NCBI GenBank assembly: GCA_007133875.1
Contig: SLLW01000061.1
Location: 1 to 5,088 of the forward strand
Origin: Balneolales bacterium
GTDB lineage: Bacteria; Bacteroidota; Rhodothermia; Balneolales; Natronogracilivirgulaceae
Reading direction: 5' to 3'
DNA: 5,088 nt
The position numbers were made by a program, and so were the translations under genes. Of this stretch, positions 1-5,088 are shown piece by piece. The notes under the pieces were generated by a model that made no database searches, was not told where the DNA came from, and saw only the letters and a program-made list of their open reading frames with translations. Every line of letters starts with the position of its first letter. Within the stretch, counting starts at the first letter, position 1.

Positions 1-2
1 CC

Positions 3-365
3 CGATGGTCCGGCGGACACGCCGAAATGGTTGCCTTCGCCCTTGCTCAACAACATCTTAGCAGTCATGATCTCGGTGGCAGCGGTATGCCGTTCTGTGA
101 GCTGTTTACCAGCACTGAGCCCTGTGCCATGTGCCTGGGAGCCACACCGTGGTCAGGGGTCCGCCGTGTGGTTTGTGCAGCCCGGGACCGGGACGCCCGC
201 AAGGCCGGCTTCGATGAGGGGCCGAAGCCCGCCGACTGGGTCAATGCACTGGAAGAACGCGGTATCACGGTAACCCGTGATGTACTCCGGGAGGAGGCCG
301 TAACCGTGCTGCGCGATTATATTGAATTGGGAAAACCGATTTACAACGCACGTAGCGGGGAATAA
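3..365 (+). CDS. Nucleoside deaminase family protein, C-terminal part (5' end off the window)
   Basis: Zinc-dependent deaminase of the cytidine/deoxycytidylate deaminase superfamily, which hydrolytically removes an amino group from a nucleobase or nucleoside in the cytoplasm. The frame is open to the left edge, so the N-terminus is missing; about 120 residues are visible. The catalytic signature is complete: HAE at 18-26 supplies a zinc-binding His and the proton-donor Glu, and PCAMC at 120-134 supplies the two zinc-binding Cys. After the second motif come a hydrophobic strand (RRVVCAA), a GFDEGPKPADW segment and an ending in PIYNARSGE. Guanine deaminases (GuaD) and tRNA adenosine deaminases (TadA) share the HAE/PCxxC core. 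The GFDE segment recalls GuaD, but the tail is closer, from memory, to a group of uncharacterised bacterial nucleoside deaminases. The substrate therefore cannot be fixed. The ATG at 27 is internal, because the essential HAE lies before it. The fold assignment is firm; the substrate is open. Confidence 0.88.
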   Translation, partial: RWSGGHAEMVAFALAQQHLSSHDLGGSGMPFCELFTSTEPCAMCLGATPWSGVRRVVCAARDRDARKAGFDEGPKPADWVNALEERGITVTRDVLREEAVTVLRDYIELGKPIYNARSGE

Positions 366-385
366 ACGGAAATCCCTCTCATCGT

Positions 386-410
386 AGGGAAACGTCAAAA
401 TTCCTTTTTT
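386..410 (+). terminator. Possible rho-independent terminator after the deaminase gene
   Basis: AGGGAA (386-391) can pair with TTCCTT (401-406), six pairs including one G-U, around a nine-base loop, and the T run continues to 410. An overlapping five-pair alternative is TCCCT (373-377) with AGGGA (386-390). It lies 20 bases after the deaminase stop, where a terminator is expected. The stem is short, so this is tentative. Confidence 0.35.
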
Positions 411-494
411 CAGTGGAACTTGGAACAAAGGCCATTCCGTTTTACTTTTCAACCAGCTATCATTCGACATTATTCACACGAACCACTATTTCAT

Positions 495-1475
495 ATGTTC
501 TATCGCAATCTTGGAAAATCCGGCGTCAAGGTGAGCGCCCTGTCGCTCGGGTCCTGGCTCACTTTTGGAAAACTTATTGACGACGCCACCGCCGAAAAAC
601 TGATGCACACCGCCTACGACCACGGCATCAACTTTTTTGACAACGCTGAAGCCTATTATTTCGGAAAATCCGAAGAGGTGATGGGCAACATCCTGAAGAA
701 CTCCGGGTGGGATCGCACTACGTTCCTGGTCTCCAGCAAAGTGTTCTGGGGCGGTGAGCTGCCCAATCAGACCGGCCTCAGCAAAAAACATATTTTCGAA
801 GCATGCCACGCCGCACTCCGCCGGCTTCAGGTTGATTATCTGGATCTGTTTTACTGTCACCGTCCCGACAAATCCACACCGATGGAAGAGACCGTCTGGG
901 CGATGCACCAACTCGTGATGCAGGGCAAGGTGCTCTATTGGGGAACCTCCGAATGGAGTGCACAGGAGATTATGGAGGCACACGCCGTTGCCCGTGAGCA
1001 CAACCTGGTCGCACCGGTGATGGAACAACCACAATACAACATGATCAAGCGGGACAAGGTCGAGGTGGAATTCAGCAAACTCTATGATGTGGTCGGGCTC
1101 GGCACTACGATTTTCTCCCCGCTTGCATCCGGACTGCTGACCGGCAAGTATAACGATGGTCTTCCAAAAGATCAGACCCGGCTCAAACAGGAGGAACTCG
1201 ACTGGCTGAAAAAGGAGGTTCTGAAACCGGAGAATATCGGGAAAGCCCGCGGCCTGACCGACCTTGCGGAGGATCTCGGCATGTCTCTGGCTCGTCTTGC
1301 TATCGCCTGGTGCTTGAAAAATCCGAACGTCAGCTCCGTCATTCTCGGTGCCAGCAAAGTGGCGCAGCTTGAGGAGAATCTGCGCACTGTAGACGATCTG
1401 GAGAAGCTGGACGAGAGCGTGATGGAGCGTATCGAGGAGGTGCTTGATAACAAACCTGCGCACTCCATGTTCTAA
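495..1475 (+). CDS. Aldo/keto reductase, Kv-beta-like (AKR6 type)
   Basis: NADPH-dependent oxidoreductase of the aldo/keto reductase superfamily, 326 residues and complete, probably cytoplasmic. Members reduce aldehydes and ketones on a TIM barrel. The protein follows the voltage-gated potassium channel beta-subunit branch closely: FYRNLGKSG at the start, GINFFDNAEAY (residues 44-54), SSKVFWGG (80-87), TPMEETVWAMH (128-138), YWGTSEWS (148-155), FSPLASGLLTGKY (207-219), AIAWCLKNP (269-277), and the cofactor-phosphate motif GASKVAQLEEN (285-295). The catalytic tetrad is intact as Asp49, Tyr54, Lys82 and His122. I chose ATG 495 because homology begins there. A TTG at 420 would add 25 residues unlike the family. 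No Shine-Dalgarno sequence precedes either start. The gene stands between the deaminase and the EEP lipoprotein on the same strand, without tight coupling to either. The physiological substrate is unknown; bacterial relatives are often detoxification or general carbonyl reductases. Confidence 0.95.
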   Translation: MFYRNLGKSGVKVSALSLGSWLTFGKLIDDATAEKLMHTAYDHGINFFDNAEAYYFGKSEEVMGNILKNSGWDRTTFLVSSKVFWGGELPNQTGLSKKHIFEACHAALRRLQVDYLDLFYCHRPDKSTPMEETVWAMHQLVMQGKVLYWGTSEWSAQEIMEAHAVAREHNLVAPVMEQPQYNMIKRDKVEVEFSKLYDVVGLGTTIFSPLASGLLTGKYNDGLPKDQTRLKQEELDWLKKEVLKPENIGKARGLTDLAEDLGMSLARLAIAWCLKNPNVSSVILGASKVAQLEENLRTVDDLEKLDESVMERIEEVLDNKPAHSMF

Positions 1476-1500
1476 ACACCGCATTGCAACAAAACGGTGT
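1476..1500 (+). terminator. Weak stem-loop after the aldo/keto reductase gene
   Basis: ACACCG (1476-1481) and CGGTGT (1495-1500) form a perfect six-base inverted repeat with a 13-base loop, starting directly after the stop codon. No T run follows, so an intrinsic terminator is doubtful. It may be an mRNA-end stabilising hairpin or chance. Confidence 0.25.
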
Positions 1501-1781
1501 GTTATCCATAATATCAACAGCAAAGGAATGGCGGGGCCGGTGCCATGCAGCTGACTCAGGTGGTTCCTGAACATACGATTTGGCTGGAAGATGTTGAACG
1601 CCGCTGAGAAGATAAGATGTATCTGGATCCCATTTCCGATGTGGATCTGCGCAGGACTCCGGATATTGCGCAGAATCCGGGTTGGTATTTATTTAAATTC
1701 CGGGGTGACGGTTACAAAATGTCAACGGTCATTCCGGCTCACATTGCTCCCACACACGGGATCCCGTTTATTAGGAGATAT
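1501..1781. other. Stretch without a convincing gene upstream of the EEP lipoprotein
   Basis: No recognisable gene. One + strand frame, the same one used by the downstream lipoprotein, is open from 1512 to a TGA at 1605-1607. Inside it ATG 1545 would begin a 20-residue peptide. The frame then stays open from 1608 through the lipoprotein start at 1782, with an ATG at 1617. The 55 residues it would add before 1782 match no family I know and would place the signal peptide internally. An AT-rich patch at 1686-1698 could hold a promoter, but I find no well-spaced -35/-10 pair or the Bacteroidota -33/-7 pattern. It may be leader sequence or the remnant of a decayed reading frame. Confidence 0.5.
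1773..1777 (+). promoter_or_regulatory. Shine-Dalgarno site for the EEP lipoprotein
   Basis: AGGAG lies four bases before ATG 1782. It is the clearest Shine-Dalgarno match in the window. It supports 1782, rather than the in-frame ATG at 1617, as the real start. Confidence 0.65.
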
Positions 1782-2678
1782 ATGGATATCAAAACAATAA
1801 CATTTGGACTTTTTATAATTCTGGTGATTTTTGCTTTTGCCTGCAGTAACAACAAATTCTTTGTTTCCGGCGGCAGCAACGGGTCGCAGGGTCCGGAACC
1901 CATGACGCTGGATGTCATGTCGTTCAACATCCGGCTGGATGTGGACGACGGAAGCAACAGTTGGGTATATCGCAAACCGATTGTTGAGGATTATTTGAAC
2001 GATCTGCTCCCCGATATCATCGGTTTCCAGGAATCACTGGAAAACCAGGTCCGGGACCTTGACGAAATGCTCGAAGATTATGATTGGGTAGGTGATGGCA
2101 GAGCGGAGGACCTTGGGGGAGAAGCCTGTCCGGTGTTTTTCAATCGCAATGTGTTTGAGTTGCTTGACTACGACACGTTCTGGCTTTCAGATACTCCGCA
2201 AATTCCGGGAAGCAAGGAGCCCGGTGCCGAATTTCCACGCGTAGTCACCTGGGTACAGCTGGAACATCGCGAAACCGGGCAGGTTGTCTACTTTTTCAAC
2301 ACCCATTTCTCGCATGTCTCTGCCGAAGCTCGTGCAGCGGCGACCGATATCATGTCGGAGAAAATGGCAACTATCGCCGGTGATCATCTCACTATTGCGG
2401 TTGGTGATCTGAATTTCGAAATCGATGGCGACGAATATGTGAATTTTTCCGAGGTTGTAAACACCAATAACAATCTGGATAATGTTATGAATGTGGCCGA
2501 CGAGGTGAATATCGGGGAAACCACATTCAATGGATTCCGCCTGGGCACACAGCGCATTATTGACTTTATATTCATTAGTGAAGACTTTGAAGCAACATTT
2601 TTCCAGGTGGATGAAGTTATCCGGAACGGAGTGTTTATCTCGGATCACTGGCCGCTTCGGGCAACTATTACTCACTGA
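1782..2678 (+). CDS. Exported lipoprotein of the endonuclease/exonuclease/phosphatase (EEP) family
   Basis: Predicted metal-dependent phosphoesterase, 298 residues. The superfamily includes DNase I, exonuclease III, sphingomyelinases and inositol phosphatases; which bond this one cuts is unknown. Residues 4-20 are a hydrophobic signal segment ending in a lipobox-like AFAC with Cys21, followed by a Ser/Gly/Asn linker (residues 22-40). It is therefore probably lipid-anchored in the cell envelope. The catalytic domain spans about 43-297 with all core motifs: SFNIR (Asn49), GFQE (Glu84), NTHF (His175), GDLN (Asp209, Asn211), TFNGF (248-252), IDFIF (Asp261) and SDHWP (Asp288, His289). Related secreted proteins usually read NTHFDH where this one has NTHFSH (Ser177). 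The mature part is very acidic: I count about 50 Asp+Glu against about 16 Lys+Arg. The start is set by AGGAG at 1773-1777 and by the signal peptide. It is last on the + strand, facing sua5 tail to tail. Confidence 0.92.
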   Translation: MDIKTITFGLFIILVIFAFACSNNKFFVSGGSNGSQGPEPMTLDVMSFNIRLDVDDGSNSWVYRKPIVEDYLNDLLPDIIGFQESLENQVRDLDEMLEDYDWVGDGRAEDLGGEACPVFFNRNVFELLDYDTFWLSDTPQIPGSKEPGAEFPRVVTWVQLEHRETGQVVYFFNTHFSHVSAEARAAATDIMSEKMATIAGDHLTIAVGDLNFEIDGDEYVNFSEVVNTNNNLDNVMNVADEVNIGETTFNGFRLGTQRIIDFIFISEDFEATFFQVDEVIRNGVFISDHWPLRATITH

Positions 2679-2709
2679 TCGGATATTTTGCTGCAGCCAT
2701 TTTCCAGAC

Positions 2710-2738
2710 TGGCCGGTTACTGAACGGACTGGCTGTTT
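2710..2738 (+). terminator. Possible terminator of the EEP lipoprotein gene
   Basis: GCCGGTT (2712-2718) can pair with GACTGGC (2727-2733), seven pairs including two G-U, and two further G-U pairs extend outward. The loop is eight bases and TTT follows at 2736-2738. It begins about 30 bases after the stop codon. The T run is short. GACTGGC also occurs as a direct repeat at 2707-2713 and 2727-2733, so part of the pairing may be incidental. Confidence 0.35.
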
Positions 2739-2791
2739 AACGATATTTCGCAATCACGTTGAACCGCAATGTGCACTTCAATCATGAAACT

Positions 2792-2815
2792 AAAAATTAC
2801 CCGTCTGTGGCAGGT
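2792..2815 (-). terminator. Weak terminator candidate for the sua5 transcript
   Basis: Read on the - strand, ACCT (2815-2812) can pair with GGGT (2802-2799) around a nine-base loop, and a five-T run follows at 2796-2792. A GCCG/CGGC stem (2831-2842) nearer the stop codon has no T run. Both are short. The remaining bases between the two convergent stop codons (2679-2850) show nothing else. Confidence 0.25.
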
Positions 2816-2850
2816 CGGCTGTCCTTATTCGCCGCCTTCGGCTGTGATGT

Positions 2851-3891
2851 TTAATCCCCGATCGCCTTGCGGATGCGATTGAGCAGTGCCTCGGTCATCT
2901 CCTGCCAGGCGGGGAACGGCTCAATGGCGATCTCTTCATAGCCCTTTAAATCCGCCATCCGGAACCGGTCATACAGGTCCCGCGCCATCTCGATGTAATC
3001 TTCCCGGTAATGAATCAGGGAATCTGATGGATCGCGGGAGACAGTCCGGTCAACCTCGAAGGCGGGGCTGATGGCGGCTCCGGGCACCGCCTGATGTTCC
3101 CGCAACAGGTGCATCAGATAGAGGGTTTTTCTGTTTGACGGATTGGAAATATCCGGAGTTGGCAACTCATCGGGATGCATCCAGCGGACCCGCGCATCAG
3201 GTGCATAATGGGTGTATTTCATGCCGGGGCTTCGTGGGGCTGTGCCGCTTTGCTGATCCGTTGGTGATGTCGCCATACGAACCGGTTGACCGAGCGCTTT
3301 CTCCAATTCCGATTGGGTGATATGGCCCGGACGGAGCACGGTGTAGGGACGTTGTGAAAGATCCAGAACCGTGGATTCCAATCCGTACTGACACGATCCC
3401 CCCTCGATGATCGGGATGTCATCCCTGAAATCCTGGCGTACATGCTCGGCTCTTGTCGGGCTTGGCCGGCCGGAAGTGTTGGCACTCGGGGCGGCGAGCG
3501 GCCCCGCTTCCGATATGAGGCGCAGGGGAATGGGATGATCGGGCATACGCACGGCAACGGTTGGAATACCGGCGGTCACGATATCCAGGACCTCCGGACG
3601 TTTCGGGAAGATGATCGTCAGCGGGCCCGGCCAGAACTGCTCCATCAGCCGGCGGGCATCCTCCGATATTTCGGTCACAAGTGTTTCGACCATTTCCAGG
3701 GAGCCGACATGCACAATCAGCGGATTGTCCGGAGGCCTGCCCTTCAGCTCAAAAATCCGTGCAATTGCGTCGGCATTCCAGGCACTGGCCCCCAGTCCAT
3801 AGACCGTCTCTGTGGGAAACGCCACAACACCTCCATCACGAAGTTGTTTCGCGTATTGAGAGAGAGAGATGTCGGGCCTGGTGTCAATCAT
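2851..3891 (-). CDS. sua5: L-threonylcarbamoyladenylate synthase, Sua5/YwlC type
   Basis: Makes threonylcarbamoyl-AMP from threonine, bicarbonate and ATP, the first step of N6-threonylcarbamoyladenosine (t6A) at position 37 of ANN-decoding tRNAs; TsaD with partners then transfers the group. It is cytoplasmic, 346 residues, the size I recall for Bacillus YwlC, and thus the long two-domain form rather than short TsaC. The YrdC domain (about 8-200) shows FPTETVYGLG (25-34), the nucleotide-binding KGRPPDNPL (50-58), the WPGPLT turn (87-92), PSANTSG (135-141), LESTVLDL (171-178) and RPG (187-189). The linker SPGMKYTHYAP (221-231) is the conserved Sua5 segment that covers the active site. The Sua5 domain fills about 232-346. 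ATG 3891 places homology correctly; no Shine-Dalgarno is visible. The preceding small frame ends in a 4-base ATGA overlap with this start. It lies downstream of mfd on the same strand. All key motifs are intact. Confidence 0.97.
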   Translation of the reverse strand: MIDTRPDISLSQYAKQLRDGGVVAFPTETVYGLGASAWNADAIARIFELKGRPPDNPLIVHVGSLEMVETLVTEISEDARRLMEQFWPGPLTIIFPKRPEVLDIVTAGIPTVAVRMPDHPIPLRLISEAGPLAAPSANTSGRPSPTRAEHVRQDFRDDIPIIEGGSCQYGLESTVLDLSQRPYTVLRPGHITQSELEKALGQPVRMATSPTDQQSGTAPRSPGMKYTHYAPDARVRWMHPDELPTPDISNPSNRKTLYLMHLLREHQAVPGAAISPAFEVDRTVSRDPSDSLIHYREDYIEMARDLYDRFRMADLKGYEEIAIEPFPAWQEMTEALLNRIRKAIGD

Positions 3892-4085
3892 TCATTTCGG
3901 GGTATAGGTAAGGTTTTTCTGTTAAACACTGATGACGTGTGAAACCATTCAGAAATTGACGATTTGTTGCGCTCCGTCGTTGTGTTGCCTTCTGCCGTTG
4001 TGTTATTTCCTGCCGTTGTATTGCTTGCTATCGTTACGTTATGACCTGTCGTTGTGTTACTTTCTGTCGCTAGTATTACAATCAA
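3888..4085 (-). CDS. Doubtful small repeat-bearing reading frame between mfd and sua5
   Basis: A 65-codon frame with a TTG start, 18 bases beyond the mfd stop and in the same frame as mfd (two TGA codons, at 4104-4106 and 4089-4091, precede it). It ends in TGA at 3890-3888, which overlaps the sua5 ATG as ATGA, an arrangement typical of translational coupling. The peptide carries a six-residue repeat ending in Asn-Thr-Thr: TESNTT, TGHNVT, IASNTT, AGNNTT, AEGNTT, TERNKS. An unrelated tail follows. There is no signal peptide, no known domain and no clear ribosome site. An 18-bp tandem repeat stays in frame by itself in any phase, so the open frame may be a by-product of the DNA repeat. I list it because of the stop/start overlap, not because I am convinced it is expressed. 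Confidence 0.22.
   Translation of the reverse strand: MIVILATESNTTTGHNVTIASNTTAGNNTTAEGNTTTERNKSSISEWFHTSSVFNRKTLPIPRNE
3958..4083. repeat. Tandem array of about seven degenerate 18-bp repeats
   Basis: On the + strand the unit is close to GYCGTTGTGTTAYTTYCT. Units begin at 3958, 3976, 3994, 4012, 4030, 4048 and 4066, exactly 18 bases apart. The core CGTTGTGTT is exact at 3978-3986, 3996-4004 and 4050-4058, has one mismatch at 4014-4022 and two at 4032-4040 and 3960-3968, and has decayed in the last unit. The remaining half of each unit varies more. The array fills most of the 212-base mfd-sua5 spacer. On the transcribed (-) sense it is A/C-rich and probably unstructured. Spacing is too tight for CRISPR. 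The spacer outside the array (3892-3957 and 4084-4103) shows no convincing promoter or terminator. Confidence 0.8.
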
Positions 4086-4103
4086 CCGTCACGTTTGCGT
4101 GTA

Positions 4104-5088
4104 TCACGCGGTTGCCTCTGCGGTTGCCTGCTTTTTCCCCGCAGGGTTTAATGCATCGGGTTCAAGTTGTTTGAGCAGTTCACGGGCTGATGTCGGATCC
4201 GGAATTTCCTGGATGGCAAACCGCACCGCTTGCTCTTTCTGCACCAGCTGGAATTTCCCGGGACGCAGCTCCTCCAGCCGCTGCATCAGGTGCTGAAGTC
4301 CGCCCTGATCGTAAAAACGGGTCCCCGCTTCGGTGGCGTGATCCGGACACTCGAGCCACATCCGCCCGGCACGGATCGTCACTTTGGTGAGCCACATCTG
4401 TGATGCGAATAGTTTTATCCGGGTAGCCGTTACCAGATTTTCCGCAGCTTCGGGCAGCGGACCGAACCGGTCAGCCACCTCATCCCGCCATTCGGTGATT
4501 TCGCTCTGGCCGGTTGCCCCGGAAAGCCGGCGATACAGGTTCAGTCGCTCAACATTGTCGCTGACATAATCGGTCGGAAGCAGCGCGGTGTAGTCAAATT
4601 CCACCGTGGTTTCCGGACGTTCCGGTACATATTCGGTATCGGAGAAGAGCTCCGAAAACTCGGTCTCCTTCAGCTCCCGCACGGCATCGTTCAATATTTT
4701 GTTGTACATCTCAAATCCGACTTCATTGACAAAACCGCTCTGTTCGGCGCCGAGGATATCTCCCGCCCCGCGGATGTCCAGATCCCGCATGGCGATATTG
4801 AATCCGGAGCCCAGGTCGGAGTACTCTTCCAGTGCGAGCAGCCGTCGTCGCGATTCGAGGGTCAGCGACTCCATCGGCGGGGTGATCAGATAGCAGTATG
4901 CCTTACGGTTCGACCGGCCGACACGTCCGCGGAGCTGATGCAGCTCCGACAGGCCGAAGTGATTGGCCTGGTTGATGATAATGGTGTTGGCATTGGCGAT
5001 GTCGATACCGTTCTCCACGATATTGGTCGATACCAGCACATCGAATTTGTGATCATAGAAATCAAGGATGATCTTCTCCAGCCGGCTA
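4104..5088 (-). CDS. mfd: Transcription-repair coupling factor Mfd, C-terminal part (5' end off the window)
   Basis: DNA translocase that recognises RNA polymerase stalled at a lesion, pushes it off and recruits UvrA for nucleotide excision repair. Mfd is usually about 1,100-1,200 residues; 327 are visible and the frame is open through the right edge. Visible residues, numbered from the edge, start inside helicase domain 2: motif V is STNIVENGIDIANANTIII (20-38), followed by HFGLSELHQLRGRVGRS (43-59) holding motif VI with its arginine fingers. The TRG (translocation in RecG) region is at about 80-118, with DLGSGFNIAMRDLDIRGAGD and ILGAEQSG. The C-terminal TRCF domain (D7), which masks the UvrA-binding region in the resting enzyme, begins near 165 (DYTALLPTDYVSDNVERLNLYRRL, given here as landmarks DYTALLP and ERLNLYRRL) and runs to near the end. 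A short Lys/Ala/Thr-rich tail closes the protein. GTG 5039-5037 is an internal Val codon, not a start. No truncation other than the window edge. Confidence 0.97.
   Translation of the reverse strand, partial: SRLEKIILDFYDHKFDVLVSTNIVENGIDIANANTIIINQANHFGLSELHQLRGRVGRSNRKAYCYLITPPMESLTLESRRRLLALEEYSDLGSGFNIAMRDLDIRGAGDILGAEQSGFVNEVGFEMYNKILNDAVRELKETEFSELFSDTEYVPERPETTVEFDYTALLPTDYVSDNVERLNLYRRLSGATGQSEITEWRDEVADRFGPLPEAAENLVTATRIKLFASQMWLTKVTIRAGRMWLECPDHATEAGTRFYDQGGLQHLMQRLEELRPGKFQLVQKEQAVRFAIQEIPDPTSARELLKQLEPDALNPAGKKQATAEATA

Noticed and set aside
420..494. A 25-residue N-terminal extension of the aldo/keto reductase from TTG 420
   Set aside because: Family similarity begins exactly at ATG 495. 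The extension resembles no homologue and neither start has a Shine-Dalgarno site to favour it.
486..1574. A 362-codon open frame on the - strand opposite the aldo/keto reductase
   Set aside because: It is the antisense shadow of a gene with clear family motifs. Its translation is Cys/His/Gln-rich without any domain, and the long opening follows from the codon usage of the + strand gene.
1617..1781. A 55-residue extension of the EEP lipoprotein from ATG 1617
   Set aside because: It would bury the signal peptide and lipobox inside the protein. ATG 1782 has an AGGAG four bases upstream and puts the signal segment at the N-terminus.
2187..2753. A 188-codon open frame on the - strand opposite the EEP lipoprotein
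   Set aside because: It overlaps a gene with all EEP catalytic motifs, has no recognisable domain, and is best explained as a shadow.
3442..3942. A 166-codon open frame on the + strand opposite sua5
   Set aside because: It is antisense to the YrdC domain of a certain gene, with composition typical of a shadow frame.
3958..4083. A CRISPR array
   Set aside because: The repeat period is 18 bases with no room for spacers, the units are degenerate, and no cas gene is in view.
3888..4106. Stop-codon readthrough or a fusion joining mfd to the repeat frame
   Set aside because: The frames agree, but two TGA codons (4104-4106 and 4089-4091) separate them, and Mfd already ends at a normal family position.
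4104..5039. A short standalone helicase gene starting at GTG 5039
   Set aside because: The frame and Mfd homology continue unbroken to the right edge, so this GTG is an internal valine codon of a longer gene.

Overview
This window holds five protein-coding genes, two of them cut by the window edges, and no RNA genes, insertion sequences or CRISPR arrays that I can see. Base composition is roughly balanced, with a slight G+C excess by eye. Shine-Dalgarno sequences are mostly absent; only the endonuclease-like lipoprotein has a good one. The Mfd fragment reads like Bacteroidota/Rhodothermota/Balneolota homologues. One exported lipoprotein is strongly acidic, which would fit a saline habitat. 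A Balneolota- or Rhodothermota-like bacterium is my best guess, but it is inference from sequence flavour only.

Layout. On the + strand, 3-365 is the C-terminal part of a zinc-dependent nucleoside deaminase. A possible terminator follows. At 495-1475 lies an aldo/keto reductase of the Kv-beta-like (AKR6) type. A 306-base stretch without a convincing gene (1476-1781) leads to 1782-2678, a lipoprotein of the endonuclease/exonuclease/phosphatase (EEP) fold. The + strand genes end there and meet, tail to tail across 2679-2850, a - strand block. Read in its own direction, that block is the C-terminal third of mfd (4104-5088, entering from the right edge), a 212-base spacer, and the full-length L-threonylcarbamoyladenylate synthase gene of the Sua5/YwlC type (2851-3891).

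How the genes fit together. Mfd (transcription-coupled repair) and Sua5 (first step of t6A tRNA modification) are housekeeping genes in one orientation and may be co-transcribed. The + strand genes are metabolic or exported accessory functions with no obvious shared pathway. The least ordinary element is the mfd-sua5 spacer. It contains about seven tandem copies of a degenerate 18-bp unit around a 9-bp core (CGTTGTGTT on the + strand). These lie in a small - strand reading frame that encodes a six-residue Asn-Thr-Thr repeat and ends in a 4-base ATGA overlap with the sua5 start codon. I see no clear new multi-gene system; this repeat is the main item for follow-up.
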